A stretch of 64,000 nucleotides of DNA from Kitasatospora sp. SUK 42 (GTDB lineage: Bacteria; Actinomycetota; Actinomycetes; Streptomycetales; Streptomycetaceae), in the NCBI RefSeq assembly GCF_015776785.2, contig NZ_LFMD02000007.1, positions 1,187,895-1,251,894 of the forward strand, in the 5' to 3' direction. Made by a program: the position numbers and the translations under genes. This document shows, piece by piece, positions 1-8,064 of the stretch. The number at the start of each line of letters is the position of its first letter. The stretch's first letter is position 1. The notes beneath the pieces are model-generated. The model worked only from the letters and a program-made list of their open reading frames with translations, ran no database searches and had not been told where the DNA came from.

Positions 1-130
1 CGGTGGCGCCGACCGGTGCGACGGCGGCCTGCGGGGTGCCGGGGCTGGTCGGCCCGCACGCGGCGGCCCCGGCGAGGATGAGGGTGAGGAGGGCGGGGCC
101 GGCGGCCCTGCCTATCGAGGGTTTGAACAC
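1..130 (-). CDS. Lipoprotein, N-terminal fragment (gene runs off the window)
   Basis: Reading from a GTG at 130 the first 43 codons give a lipoprotein signal peptide: a short basic start (VFKPSIGRAAG), a hydrophobic stretch (PALLTLILAGAAA) and a cysteine in a lipobox-like LAGAAAC context, followed by a Pro/Thr/Ala-rich tail. The product should be an extracytoplasmic lipid-anchored protein; its mature function cannot be seen. It lies 78 bp downstream of the L/F-transferase gene on the same strand, so it may belong to the same transcription unit. No strong ribosome site precedes the GTG; an ATG ten bases upstream is in another frame. Confidence 0.6.
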   Translation of the reverse strand, partial: MFKPSIGRAAGPALLTLILAGAAACGPTSPGTPQAAVAPVGAT

Positions 131-208
131 GCGGCGTCATGTTACTGACGGGGAATAAGTTTGTCGAAAACACGCCAACGACCGAGCGGGGACGAACGAA
201 GTCGCAGG

Positions 209-991
209 TCAGACCAGCCGCGCGACAGGCAGCCGGCCAGTCGGCAGCGGCCCCGCCCGAACGGTCGACACCAGCTCTGCCAGGTACCGGGAGCGCCCCA
301 TCGGCGCCGCCCCGAGGCTGCGCACGTGCGGACCGTCCCACTGCGCGTCGAGCAGCCGCCCGCCCGCCGCGCCGAACCGTGCCCCGAGGTCGGCGACGGC
401 GACCCTGGCGGCGTCGGACCGCCGGTGGAACATCGAGTCCAGACTCAGCACCGGCCCGACGGCCACCCCGAACACCCCGCCGACCAGCTCATCCCCCTCC
501 CACACCTCGACGCTGTGCGCCGCGCCGCGCGCGTTCAGCTCCACCAGCGCAGAGGCCAACTCCTCGGTCAGCCAGACCGGTTGACGGCCTGCGACGCAGG
601 CTGCGAGCACCTCGCCGAAGGCCCGGTCCGCCGTCGTCCACCACTGCGCCCCGTTGCGCAGCCGCCGGGCGAGGCGGCTCGGCAGCCGTACGCCGTCGGG
701 CCGCAGCACCGGCCTGGGATCCGGCGACCACCACGCCAGTGCGTAGGGGTCGCTCACGCCCGACAGCAGCGCCACCCCGTCCACTTCCCCGTACCTGGCC
801 TCGTTGTAGGCGCTCGCGTACACGTCCGCCGCCGGTAGCGGGAACAGGCCGTGCCCGTACGCCGCCAGCAGCTCGCCCGCGTCCAGCGACCCGCCGAACG
901 CCACCGGCCCGTCCGCCGGGGCCCGTTGGAGATCGAGGCCGTCGAAGGCGCTCGCCCTGCCAACCCCGTTCACCCTGCCAACCCCGTTCAC
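209..991 (-). CDS. Leucyl/phenylalanyl-tRNA-protein transferase homologue in an NRPS operon
   Basis: About 260 aa, close to the length of bacterial Aat (E. coli about 234). It carries the family hallmarks YGHGLFPLP near residues 45-53 and WWSPDPRPVL near 82-91, and a GNAT-like core with GRSRYLAELV near the C-terminus. Aat normally moves Leu or Phe from charged tRNA to the N-terminal Lys/Arg of proteins (N-degron pathway). Here the GTG start at 991 overlaps the stop of the upstream NRPS by four bases (GTGA), so the two are translationally coupled; a second in-frame GTG lies at 973. The context argues for a biosynthetic role: Leu/Phe transfer onto the amino group of the NRPS-bound basic amino acid. 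That role is inferred; the family assignment is strong. Confidence 0.85.
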   Translation of the reverse strand: MNGVGRVNGVGRASAFDGLDLQRAPADGPVAFGGSLDAGELLAAYGHGLFPLPAADVYASAYNEARYGEVDGVALLSGVSDPYALAWWSPDPRPVLRPDGVRLPSRLARRLRNGAQWWTTADRAFGEVLAACVAGRQPVWLTEELASALVELNARGAAHSVEVWEGDELVGGVFGVAVGPVLSLDSMFHRRSDAARVAVADLGARFGAAGGRLLDAQWDGPHVRSLGAAPMGRSRYLAELVSTVRAGPLPTGRLPVARLV

Positions 992-3900
992 CCGGCCGCC
1001 CCCGTCCGCCCGGCCGGTCCCGCTCGCCCGACCGCCCCCAGGAATCCGTCCGCCTCCAGCCGCGCCAGGTAGTGGTCCAGCAGCACGGCGTCCACCTCCG
1101 GCAGCTCGATCCCGCTTCCCTCCAGCGCCGCCTCCGCGTTCGCCCGGTCGAACTGGGGGAACGTCGGCCGGAAGTACAGTTCGCTGATGGACAGTTCGGT
1201 CCCCGGCGCCCGGTCCACGAACAGCGGGACGAACGGCGTGATCGGGTGCGTCGGGTGCCCGGCGGCGAACCGGACCAGTCGCCGCACCCATTCCCCGTAG
1301 GGCAGTTGGGCGATCCGGTGGCCGCGCGACCGGAGCCGGTCGGCGAGGTCCGCGAGGGCTGCCGGGCCCGGCGAGGTGAGGTGGTAGACCTCGCCGTCGG
1401 CAGGTGCGCGGGCCGCGATGTGGACCATCGCGCGGGCCAGCCGGTCGGCCGGGACGAAGTCGAGCGGCAGCTGCACCGCCGGACAGGTGCCGCTGTCGGC
1501 GAAGTAGCGGATCAGCGCGCAGAGTTCGGTGCCGGTGTTCATGACGCCGGCCCCGAGGCCCCCGGTGACGTCGTTGGTGCGCAGCACCGTCACCGGCAGT
1601 CCGTCCGCCGCCGCGTTGTGCAGCAGCTGCTCGGCGACCCACTTGCTCTCGACGTACCCGACGCCGAGCCGGTCCGGGTGCGCGAGCGGCGTCCGTTCGG
1701 TGACCTCCGGAACGCCGGCCGCGCCGAACCCGGCGAGCACGGCGAGGGTGGAGAGGTAGTGCACGGGGACGCCCCGGCTGTACCCGGCGAGCCGGACGAT
1801 CTCCCGGGTGCCGCCGACGTTGGCCGCGCGCAACTGGTGGTACGGGTAGAGGAAGTTGACCCGCCCGCCGAGGTGGTAGACCGCGTCCAGGTGCTCCGCC
1901 AGCCAGGTGAACCGACCGTCGGCCAGCCCGAGGCCCGGCAGGGCGAGGTCTCCGACCAGCGGAACCACCCTCGGCTCCGCCAAGTCGCTCAGCAGATAGC
2001 GCTGTTGGGAGGCCTGCAACCGTTCCAGCGCGCGCCCTTCGTCCGGGGCGCGGACCAGGCAGTGGATCCGGGCCCGGGTGGTGGAGAGCAGGGTGCGCAG
2101 CAGGTGGGAGCCGCAGAAGCCGGTGGCGCCGGTGAGCAGGATCTCGGCGGGATCGACCCGGCAGGGCGCGGGGCTCCAGGACTGCCGGACGGCGTGGGTG
2201 AGTTGAGCTTCGGCGCACCAGTCGACGGCGGCCTCCCCCGGGCCTGTGGCGCCGCCACTGCCGGCACCGCAGCCACGGGCCTCCTGCAGGGCGGCCGTGA
2301 AGGAGTGCAGCACGGGCGAGCGCAGCAGCGCCCGGGTGAGGGTGCGCACATGGCCGACGTCCAGGCCGAACATCATCCGGGCCCGGGCGAGCATCTCCAT
2401 GGCGAGCAGCGAGGTGCCCCTGAGGGTGAAGAAGTCGTCGTCGGGGCCGACGAGTTCGACTCCGAGCAGCTCCGCCCACAGCTGCCCTACGGCCCGCTCC
2501 ACCCCGCTCGCGTCCACCCCGCTCGCGTCCGCCTCGGCAACCACCCGCACCGGCTCGCGCCCTGGCTCCCGCACGGACGCAGGCCCGGGCGCCCGTGGCA
2601 GCGAGCGCCGGTCGATCTTCCCTGCCGGTGTGAGCGGCATCGCCTCCAGCGGCACGAACGCGGTCGGGACGAGGTGCTCGGGCAGCCGCTCCGCGAGGAA
2701 CGCCCGGATCCCCTCGCGCGGGACGCCGACGTCCCTCGTCGTGTAGTAGGCGGTGAGCGCCCGGCCGCCGTCCGGCGAGGTGCCGTCGGCGGCGATCCGG
2801 GCCTGCCGCACGCCGGGGTGGGCGGTCAGGACGGCCTCGATCTCGGCCGGGTCGACCCGGTACCCGCGCACCTTCACCTGCTCGTCGAAGCGCCCGAGGA
2901 TCTCCAGCCGCCCGTCCGCCCGCCAGCGCCCGGCGTCGCCGGTGCGGTACATCCGCGCGCCGGGCAGCGGCGCGTACGGGTCGGGCAGGAAGCGTTCGGC
3001 GGTGAGCCCGGGGCTGCGCCAGTAGCCGCGGGCGAGGCCGGGCCCGCCGAGGTGGATCTCGCCCTTCCCGCCGGGCCGGACCGGGCGCAGCCGTTCGTCC
3101 AGCACGTACACCCGCACACCGGGCAACGGCCGCCCGATCGGTACGGGGGCGGCCGAGGAGCCCAGCACCTCGGGGGTGATCTCGCAGAGCAGCGAGGTCA
3201 CGGCCGCCTCGGTGACCCCGTAGGCGTTGAGCAGCCGTACGCCGGGCAGCCGGTCCAGGCCGGTCCGGCAGTCCTGGCCGTACAGCAAGTCCCCGCCGAC
3301 CACCACCAGCCGCAGGCCTTCCGGCGCGGGCCCGCCGGGCGGCAGCAGGTCGAGCAGGTGGTGCCAGTAGGCGGGCATGAAGTCGGCGACGGCCAGGCCG
3401 AGCCCGGGCAGCCGCCGCACCAGTTCGGTCGGTGCCCAGGTGCCGCTTCCGGTGCCGGGGCCGGGGCCGGAGCCGGAGCCGGTACCAGTGCCGGGCCCGG
3501 GCCCGGAGCCACCGCCCAGCACCACCGTCGCCCCGGAGAGCAGCGCGGCGAAGACCTGTTCCAACGCGGTGTCCGACCCGAGCGCGGCCAGTTGCAGCAC
3601 CCGCTCGCCGGGCGCGAGCCCGTACGCGTGCGCGACCCGGTCGAGGGTGAACAGCAGCGAACGGTGGGTGACCGGCACGCCCTTGGGCCGCCCGGTGGTG
3701 CCGGAGGTGTAGATCAGGTAGGCCAGGTCGTCGGCGGAGGCGTCGGAGGCGTCGGAGGCGTCGTCCGGCGGCACCGCCCCGACGGCGTCCACTCCCACCC
3801 GTTCCACCCCCGCGAACCCCCTCCCCGCGATCGCCACCCGCGCCCCGCAGTCCGCCACCAGCCCGCCGAGCCGCCGCTCCGGGTGCGCCGGGTCCAGCGG

Positions 3901-4266
3901 CAGGAACGCCCCGCCCGCCTTGAGCACCCCCAGCCACGCCACCACCAGCTCCACCCCGCGCTCCAGGCACACCGGCACCACCTGCTCCGGCCCCACCCCC
4001 CGCGCCCGCAGCCCGGCCGCCAGCCCGTCGCTGCGCCGGTCCAGCTCGCGGTAGCTCAGCGTGACGTCCTCCCCCACCACCGCGACGGCCTCCGGGGCGC
4101 GCGCCGCCCGCGCACGGAACACGCCGTGCACCGTCCGCGCACCACCACCCGCTTCAACCCGACGGTCAAACCGGCGATCAACCCGCCGATCGGCCCGCCG
4201 ATCGACCCGACGAGCAGCAGCATCCACCCGCGCCCGGCACTCCGCCCGCCCCACCGCCCCGTACAC
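988..4266 (-). CDS. Stand-alone NRPS: adenylation - thiolation - thioester reductase (partial MbtH N-terminus)
   Basis: 1,092 aa from a GTG at 4266. Residues ~45-560 are an adenylation domain (YLIYTSGTTGRPKG near 180, YRTGD near 438, PAGKIDR near 547). A thiolation domain follows, with an atypical serine context (LRGTSLLAM instead of LGGHSL, near 617). Residues ~700-1075 are a Rossmann thioester reductase (LLTGATGFCGSHLL near 705, Thr in YLSTLAVL, YVESKW near 870). There is no condensation domain. Aligned by eye to GrsA, the pocket reads D-T-E-D-V-G-A-V-T-K, with acidic residues at 239 and 278, pointing to a basic amino acid (Arg/Lys/Orn). The reductase should release an aldehyde. Residues 2-19 (YGAVGRAECRARVDAAAR) look like the second half of an MbtH domain. 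A Gly-rich insertion sits between A4 and A5. The GTG follows the upstream TGA by three bases, suggesting re-initiation. Confidence 0.85.
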   Translation of the reverse strand: MYGAVGRAECRARVDAAARRVDRRADRRVDRRFDRRVEAGGGARTVHGVFRARAARAPEAVAVVGEDVTLSYRELDRRSDGLAAGLRARGVGPEQVVPVCLERGVELVVAWLGVLKAGGAFLPLDPAHPERRLGGLVADCGARVAIAGRGFAGVERVGVDAVGAVPPDDASDASDASADDLAYLIYTSGTTGRPKGVPVTHRSLLFTLDRVAHAYGLAPGERVLQLAALGSDTALEQVFAALLSGATVVLGGGSGPGPGTGTGSGSGPGPGTGSGTWAPTELVRRLPGLGLAVADFMPAYWHHLLDLLPPGGPAPEGLRLVVVGGDLLYGQDCRTGLDRLPGVRLLNAYGVTEAAVTSLLCEITPEVLGSSAAPVPIGRPLPGVRVYVLDERLRPVRPGGKGEIHLGGPGLARGYWRSPGLTAERFLPDPYAPLPGARMYRTGDAGRWRADGRLEILGRFDEQVKVRGYRVDPAEIEAVLTAHPGVRQARIAADGTSPDGGRALTAYYTTRDVGVPREGIRAFLAERLPEHLVPTAFVPLEAMPLTPAGKIDRRSLPRAPGPASVREPGREPVRVVAEADASGVDASGVERAVGQLWAELLGVELVGPDDDFFTLRGTSLLAMEMLARARMMFGLDVGHVRTLTRALLRSPVLHSFTAALQEARGCGAGSGGATGPGEAAVDWCAEAQLTHAVRQSWSPAPCRVDPAEILLTGATGFCGSHLLRTLLSTTRARIHCLVRAPDEGRALERLQASQQRYLLSDLAEPRVVPLVGDLALPGLGLADGRFTWLAEHLDAVYHLGGRVNFLYPYHQLRAANVGGTREIVRLAGYSRGVPVHYLSTLAVLAGFGAAGVPEVTERTPLAHPDRLGVGYVESKWVAEQLLHNAAADGLPVTVLRTNDVTGGLGAGVMNTGTELCALIRYFADSGTCPAVQLPLDFVPADRLARAMVHIAARAPADGEVYHLTSPGPAALADLADRLRSRGHRIAQLPYGEWVRRLVRFAAGHPTHPITPFVPLFVDRAPGTELSISELYFRPTFPQFDRANAEAALEGSGIELPEVDAVLLDHYLARLEADGFLGAVGRAGPAGRTGAAG

Positions 4267-4269
4267 CCG

Positions 4270-4359
4270 TCACCACCCGCCCGGCACCGTCAAGTCCCCC
4301 GGCCACACCGCATACTGCCCGTTGTCGTTCCGGACCACGGCGTGACGGCCGAAGCTCAC
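4270..4359 (-). pseudogene. First half of an MbtH-like domain, cut from the NRPS by an in-frame TGA
   Basis: From a GTG at 4359, 29 codons read MSFGRHAVVRNDNGQYAVWP and then GDLTVPGGW, ending at TGA 4272-4270. NDNGQYAVWP...VPGGW is the conserved first half of MbtH proteins, which bind and activate adenylation domains. The frame is the same as that of the NRPS: after the TGA come CGG and then GTG-TAC-GGG, giving RVYGAVGRAEC, which matches the second half of MbtH. Counting the TGA as one residue restores normal MbtH spacing between GW and YG. The simplest reading is an MbtH-NRPS fusion with a nonsense mutation or a base-call error. If the stop is real, this is a 29-aa orphan peptide. Confidence 0.7.
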
Positions 4360-4606
4360 ATCCGTTCGTACGCCCCGTGCGCTGTCGGCTGCGTCATCCA
4401 CCGGCTTGACCTCGTGGTGTGGCGGCAGAATGCTGGGAGGTGCGACATTTCCGACTATACGCACCCACGGAACACCGACAACGTCCGTCACGAACCACCG
4501 CCGGACGCCGCTGCGCCGTGGGCCGACCCCCTCCGCCACCCACCCCGCCCTCGCCCGAACTCCCTCGCCCGACCGGCGGGGTGACGTCGCGGAGGAGGTA
4601 GCCCCG
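4360..4606. other. Divergent intergenic region between the NRPS operon and the GGDEF-EAL gene
   Basis: About 250 bp between divergent genes, with no credible coding content apart from the MbtH half described separately. Promoters for both directions should lie here. No confident -35/-10 pair was identified. A strong ribosome site for the plus-strand gene is at its right end. Confidence 0.5.
4591..4598 (+). promoter_or_regulatory. Ribosome binding site deciding a TTG start
   Basis: GGAGGAGG lies 8 bp before TTG 4607-4609 and identifies that rare start codon as the beginning of the GGDEF-EAL protein. The open frame extends about 200 bp further upstream but without a comparable site. Confidence 0.7.
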
Positions 4607-7600
4607 TTGACTCGCCGGCGCCAACGCCTGATGGCCTGTTACCTGCTCTGGATGGTGCTGTTCACCGGCGTCTACTACGCCGACCCCGGGCAGCGGATCA
4701 TCTGGTGGCCGGGCATCGGCCTCGGCGGCGTGGCCGCCATCCTGATCGGCGTCCACCTCAACCGCCCCCGGCACCCGCTGTTCTGGTACCTGCTGGCGCT
4801 CGCCAACCTGACCTTCACCCTGGGCGAGGTGCTCCAGGCCTTCCAGTTGGACATCCTGCACCTGCCCAACCCCTTCCCCTCCGTCGCCGACGGCTTCTAC
4901 CTGGCCGAGTTCGCGCTGTACGCGGCCGGAGTGCTCGGCTTCATCCGCTGGCGAACGGCCCGTCAGGACCGCGCCGGGCTGCTGGACGCGCTGATCCTCA
5001 CCATCGGCCTCGCGCTGCTCGCCTGGATCTACCTGATCCTCCCGTACGCCCGGAACCCGGACCTCGGCTGGTTCCAGAAGGCCGTCTCGATCGCCTACCC
5101 GCTCGGCGACGTGGTCGTGATCGCCCTGCTGCTGCGGCTGTTGACCCCACGCGGCGGCAACTCCCGCTCCCTGCAACTGCTCGCCGTGGGCACCCTCGGC
5201 ATGCTCGTCTCCGACGTGCTGTACGGGCTGATCCAGCTGCACGGCACCTGGCACATCGGCACACCGGTCGAGCTGGGCTGGGCGGCGTTCTACACCGCCT
5301 GGGGTGCGGCCGCGCTGCACCCGTCGATGGTGGAGCTGACCAGGCCCGTGCCCACCCAGCAGCCGGACCTCTCCGCCGGGCGCCTGGCCCTGCTCACCAT
5401 GGCCTCGCTGATCGCGCCCGCCATCCTGATCATCGAGTCACTGGCCGGGGACACCCGCAACGCGGGCGTGATCGGTGCCTTCTCCGCCCTGCTCTACCTG
5501 CTGGTGCTGGCCCGGCTGGCGGTCGTCGTGGTCGCCCGCCGGCAGGCGGTGGCCCGGGAGCGGACGCTGCGCGAGGCGGGCGCCCGGCTGAGCGCGGCCG
5601 TCACGGTGGCCGAGGTCGCGGACGCCGTGCAGTCCGCCGCCTCCGCCCTGATGCCCGCCGAGCCCGGGCACGTCGCCCTGCTGGCGGTCGCCGAGTCGGG
5701 GGTGCTGCACGTGCGGCACGCCGAGCACGGCGCGACGCGGCACCGCCTGGTGCCGGGGCACGGCGACGACGAGGTGCTCGCGCTCGCGGCCCGGCGCGAG
5801 ACCCGGCTGCTGCCCGCCGGCTCCGTCGAGCTGCCCGCGTACCTGGACGGCATGCCCGCCGCCCTGGTCTGCCCGCTCACCCTGGCCGAGCGCCCCTCCG
5901 GCGACCCGCTGATCGGCGCCCTCGTCGTCACCGGCACCGAGCAGGAGCTGACCAGCCTGTGGGGCTCGCTGGAGATCCTCGCCGCCCAGGCGGCGCTGGC
6001 CGTCGAGCGGGTGGTGCTGAGCCAGGAGGTCGTCCGCCGCGACAGCGAGCTGTACTTCCGCACGCTGGTGCAGAACGCCAGTGACGTCATCCTGATCCTC
6101 GACGCGGACGACAGCGTGCGCTACGCCTCCTCCTCGGCCGAGCGCGTGCTGGGCCATCCCGGCCTGGACGGCACCCTGTTCACCGACCTCGTCCCGCCCG
6201 AGGACAGCCGGGAGGTCGGCCAGGCGCTGGCCCGGATGCGCGGGTCCACCGAACCGGGCCAGGGCGAGTGGCCCCGGAGCGAGCGGCCCCGGAGCGAGCG
6301 GCCCCGCGAGCACTGGCGGCTGCTGCGGCAGGACCGCACCCCGATCGAGGCCGAGGTCCGCTACACCGACCTGCGCGCCGATCCGACGGTCGGCGGCCTG
6401 GTGCTCACCCTGCGCGATGTGACCGAGCAGCGCCGGATGGAGCGCGAGCTCACCCACCGGGCCTTCCACGACTCGCTGACCGGGCTGGCCAACCGGGTGC
6501 TGTTCCAGGACCGGGTGGGCCACGCACTCTCGCGCGGCGAGCGCAGCGGCTCGGTGACCGGGGTGCTCTTCATCGACCTGGACGACTTCAAGGTGGTCAA
6601 CGACACCCAGGGGCACGCGGTCGGCGACGAACTGCTGGTGGCGGTCTCGCTGCGGATCTCCACGGCGCTGCGCAGCTCGGACACGGCGGCCCGGCTGGGC
6701 GGGGACGAGTTCGCGGTGCTGGTGGAGGACGCGCTGCGCCCCGCCGACGTGGACACCATCGCGGGCACGGTGCTGTCGGTGTTCGCCGAGCCGTTCAAGC
6801 TCAGCGCGGGCGCGGTGCGGGTGAACGCGAGCATCGGCGTGGCCACCACCGAGGACAGTGTGGACGCGGCCGAACTGCTCACCCACGCCGACCTGGCGCT
6901 CTACGCGGCGAAGGCGTCCGGCCGCCGCCAGTGGTGCCACTACCGGCCGGCGTTGCAGGCGGGGCTGGTGGAGCGGCACGAGCTGAACGAGAACCTGGAT
7001 TCGGCGATCGCAGAATCGGCCTTCCAGCTGTACTACCAGCCGATCGTCGACCTGCGCACGGGCGAGCTGGTCGCCTTCGAGGCGCTGCTGCGCTGGCCGC
7101 ACGACCGGCGCGGCATGGTGCTGCCCGACGAGTTCATCGCCCTCGCCGAGGAGAGCGGCCAGATCGTCCCGCTCGGCGCCTGGATCCTGGAACGCGCCGT
7201 CCAGGAGGCCGCCCTCTGGCACGCCGCCAGCTCCGCCACCCGGGAGGCCGCCGGCCGCCCCCCGCTACGGGTCAACGTCAACGTCTCCGCCCGGCAGTTC
7301 CGCGACGCCGGCTTCGTGGACGTCGTCCGCCACGCCCTCACCGCCTCCGGCATCGACCCGCACACCCTCGTCCTGGAGCTCACCGAGTCCGTCCTGATGC
7401 GCCGCGACGACCGTCTGCGCACCGACATGGCCACCCTCGGCGAACTCGGCGTCGGCCTCGCCATCGACGACTTCGGCACCGGCTACTCCTCGCTCTCCTA
7501 CCTGCGCGAGTTCCCGATCTCCATCCTCAAGATCGACAAGTCCTTCATCGACGGCCTCGGCCTCTCCCCCCAGCAGTACGCCCTCGTCGAGGGCATCGCC

Positions 7601-7777
7601 CGGATCGCCGACACCCTCGGCGTCCAGGTCATCGCCGAGGGCATCGAGCACCCCGAACAGCGCGACCTCCTCGCCGCCATGGGCTGCCCCCTCGGCCAGG
7701 GCTACCTCTTCGCACACCCGATGGACGGCCCCCAGGCCCGCGTCCTCGTGCGCGGCACGTCGTACGAACCGGCCTGA
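4607..7777 (+). CDS. Membrane-anchored GAF/PAS-GGDEF-EAL protein (c-di-GMP synthase/phosphodiesterase)
   Basis: 1,056 aa from TTG 4607. Residues ~8-290 contain several hydrophobic helices (a multi-pass membrane sensor). A GAF-like segment follows at ~305-460, then a PAS domain at ~480-600. The GGDEF domain has an intact RLGGDEFAVL motif near 698. The EAL domain has intact AFEALLRW near 824, LELTES, DDFGTGYSSLSYL, ILKIDKSFI and AEGIE. Both catalytic halves look active, so the protein could make or degrade cyclic di-GMP, the second messenger that controls development in Streptomyces through BldD. A short 15-bp repeat near 6273-6305 encodes PRSERPRSERPRE in the PAS-linker region. It seems to be transcribed alone. 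Confidence 0.93.
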   Translation: MTRRRQRLMACYLLWMVLFTGVYYADPGQRIIWWPGIGLGGVAAILIGVHLNRPRHPLFWYLLALANLTFTLGEVLQAFQLDILHLPNPFPSVADGFYLAEFALYAAGVLGFIRWRTARQDRAGLLDALILTIGLALLAWIYLILPYARNPDLGWFQKAVSIAYPLGDVVVIALLLRLLTPRGGNSRSLQLLAVGTLGMLVSDVLYGLIQLHGTWHIGTPVELGWAAFYTAWGAAALHPSMVELTRPVPTQQPDLSAGRLALLTMASLIAPAILIIESLAGDTRNAGVIGAFSALLYLLVLARLAVVVVARRQAVARERTLREAGARLSAAVTVAEVADAVQSAASALMPAEPGHVALLAVAESGVLHVRHAEHGATRHRLVPGHGDDEVLALAARRETRLLPAGSVELPAYLDGMPAALVCPLTLAERPSGDPLIGALVVTGTEQELTSLWGSLEILAAQAALAVERVVLSQEVVRRDSELYFRTLVQNASDVILILDADDSVRYASSSAERVLGHPGLDGTLFTDLVPPEDSREVGQALARMRGSTEPGQGEWPRSERPRSERPREHWRLLRQDRTPIEAEVRYTDLRADPTVGGLVLTLRDVTEQRRMERELTHRAFHDSLTGLANRVLFQDRVGHALSRGERSGSVTGVLFIDLDDFKVVNDTQGHAVGDELLVAVSLRISTALRSSDTAARLGGDEFAVLVEDALRPADVDTIAGTVLSVFAEPFKLSAGAVRVNASIGVATTEDSVDAAELLTHADLALYAAKASGRRQWCHYRPALQAGLVERHELNENLDSAIAESAFQLYYQPIVDLRTGELVAFEALLRWPHDRRGMVLPDEFIALAEESGQIVPLGAWILERAVQEAALWHAASSATREAAGRPPLRVNVNVSARQFRDAGFVDVVRHALTASGIDPHTLVLELTESVLMRRDDRLRTDMATLGELGVGLAIDDFGTGYSSLSYLREFPISILKIDKSFIDGLGLSPQQYALVEGIARIADTLGVQVIAEGIEHPEQRDLLAAMGCPLGQGYLFAHPMDGPQARVLVRGTSYEPA

Positions 7778-7885
7778 GGCGTCAATCCGTTTGCGCTCAC
7801 ACCGTGTCAACGGCGAAGATCTGTACCCGAACCCCGCCCGCCGTGCCTTCCAGAGGAACCCGGGAAGCACACGTCAGGAGCACGC

Positions 7886-8014
7886 ATGGACGTCATCATC
7901 TCCGGGCTGGTCGTCGTCGGCCGCGGGATCATCCGTGTCCTCGACTGGGGCAATACCGTGGAAGGGTTCAGGATCCTTTCCCGGGAGCTCCGGGGGAAGT
8001 CCCGGGAGAACTGA
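7886..8014 (+). CDS. Small protein of 42 aa, unknown function
   Basis: ATG at 7886 is preceded by AGGAG at 7876-7880 with normal spacing. The product starts MDVIISGLVVVGRGIIRVLD, a short amphipathic or weakly hydrophobic helix, then has a basic tail (RILSRELRGKSREN). It lies 50 bp before the DUF4288 gene on the same strand and is probably co-transcribed with it. It matches no family I know. Support is the good ribosome site and the plausible composition only. Confidence 0.5.
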   Translation: MDVIISGLVVVGRGIIRVLDWGNTVEGFRILSRELRGKSREN

Positions 8015-8064
8015 CCATTCGGCCCCGCGCTGCCCGACCCGGCCTGTCACTCAAGGAGATCACC

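Noticed and set aside
139-4584. 1,481-codon open frame on the plus strand opposite the NRPS
   Set aside because: Arg/Pro-rich nonsense with no domains; the antisense strand holds recognisable A-T-R and Aat domains.
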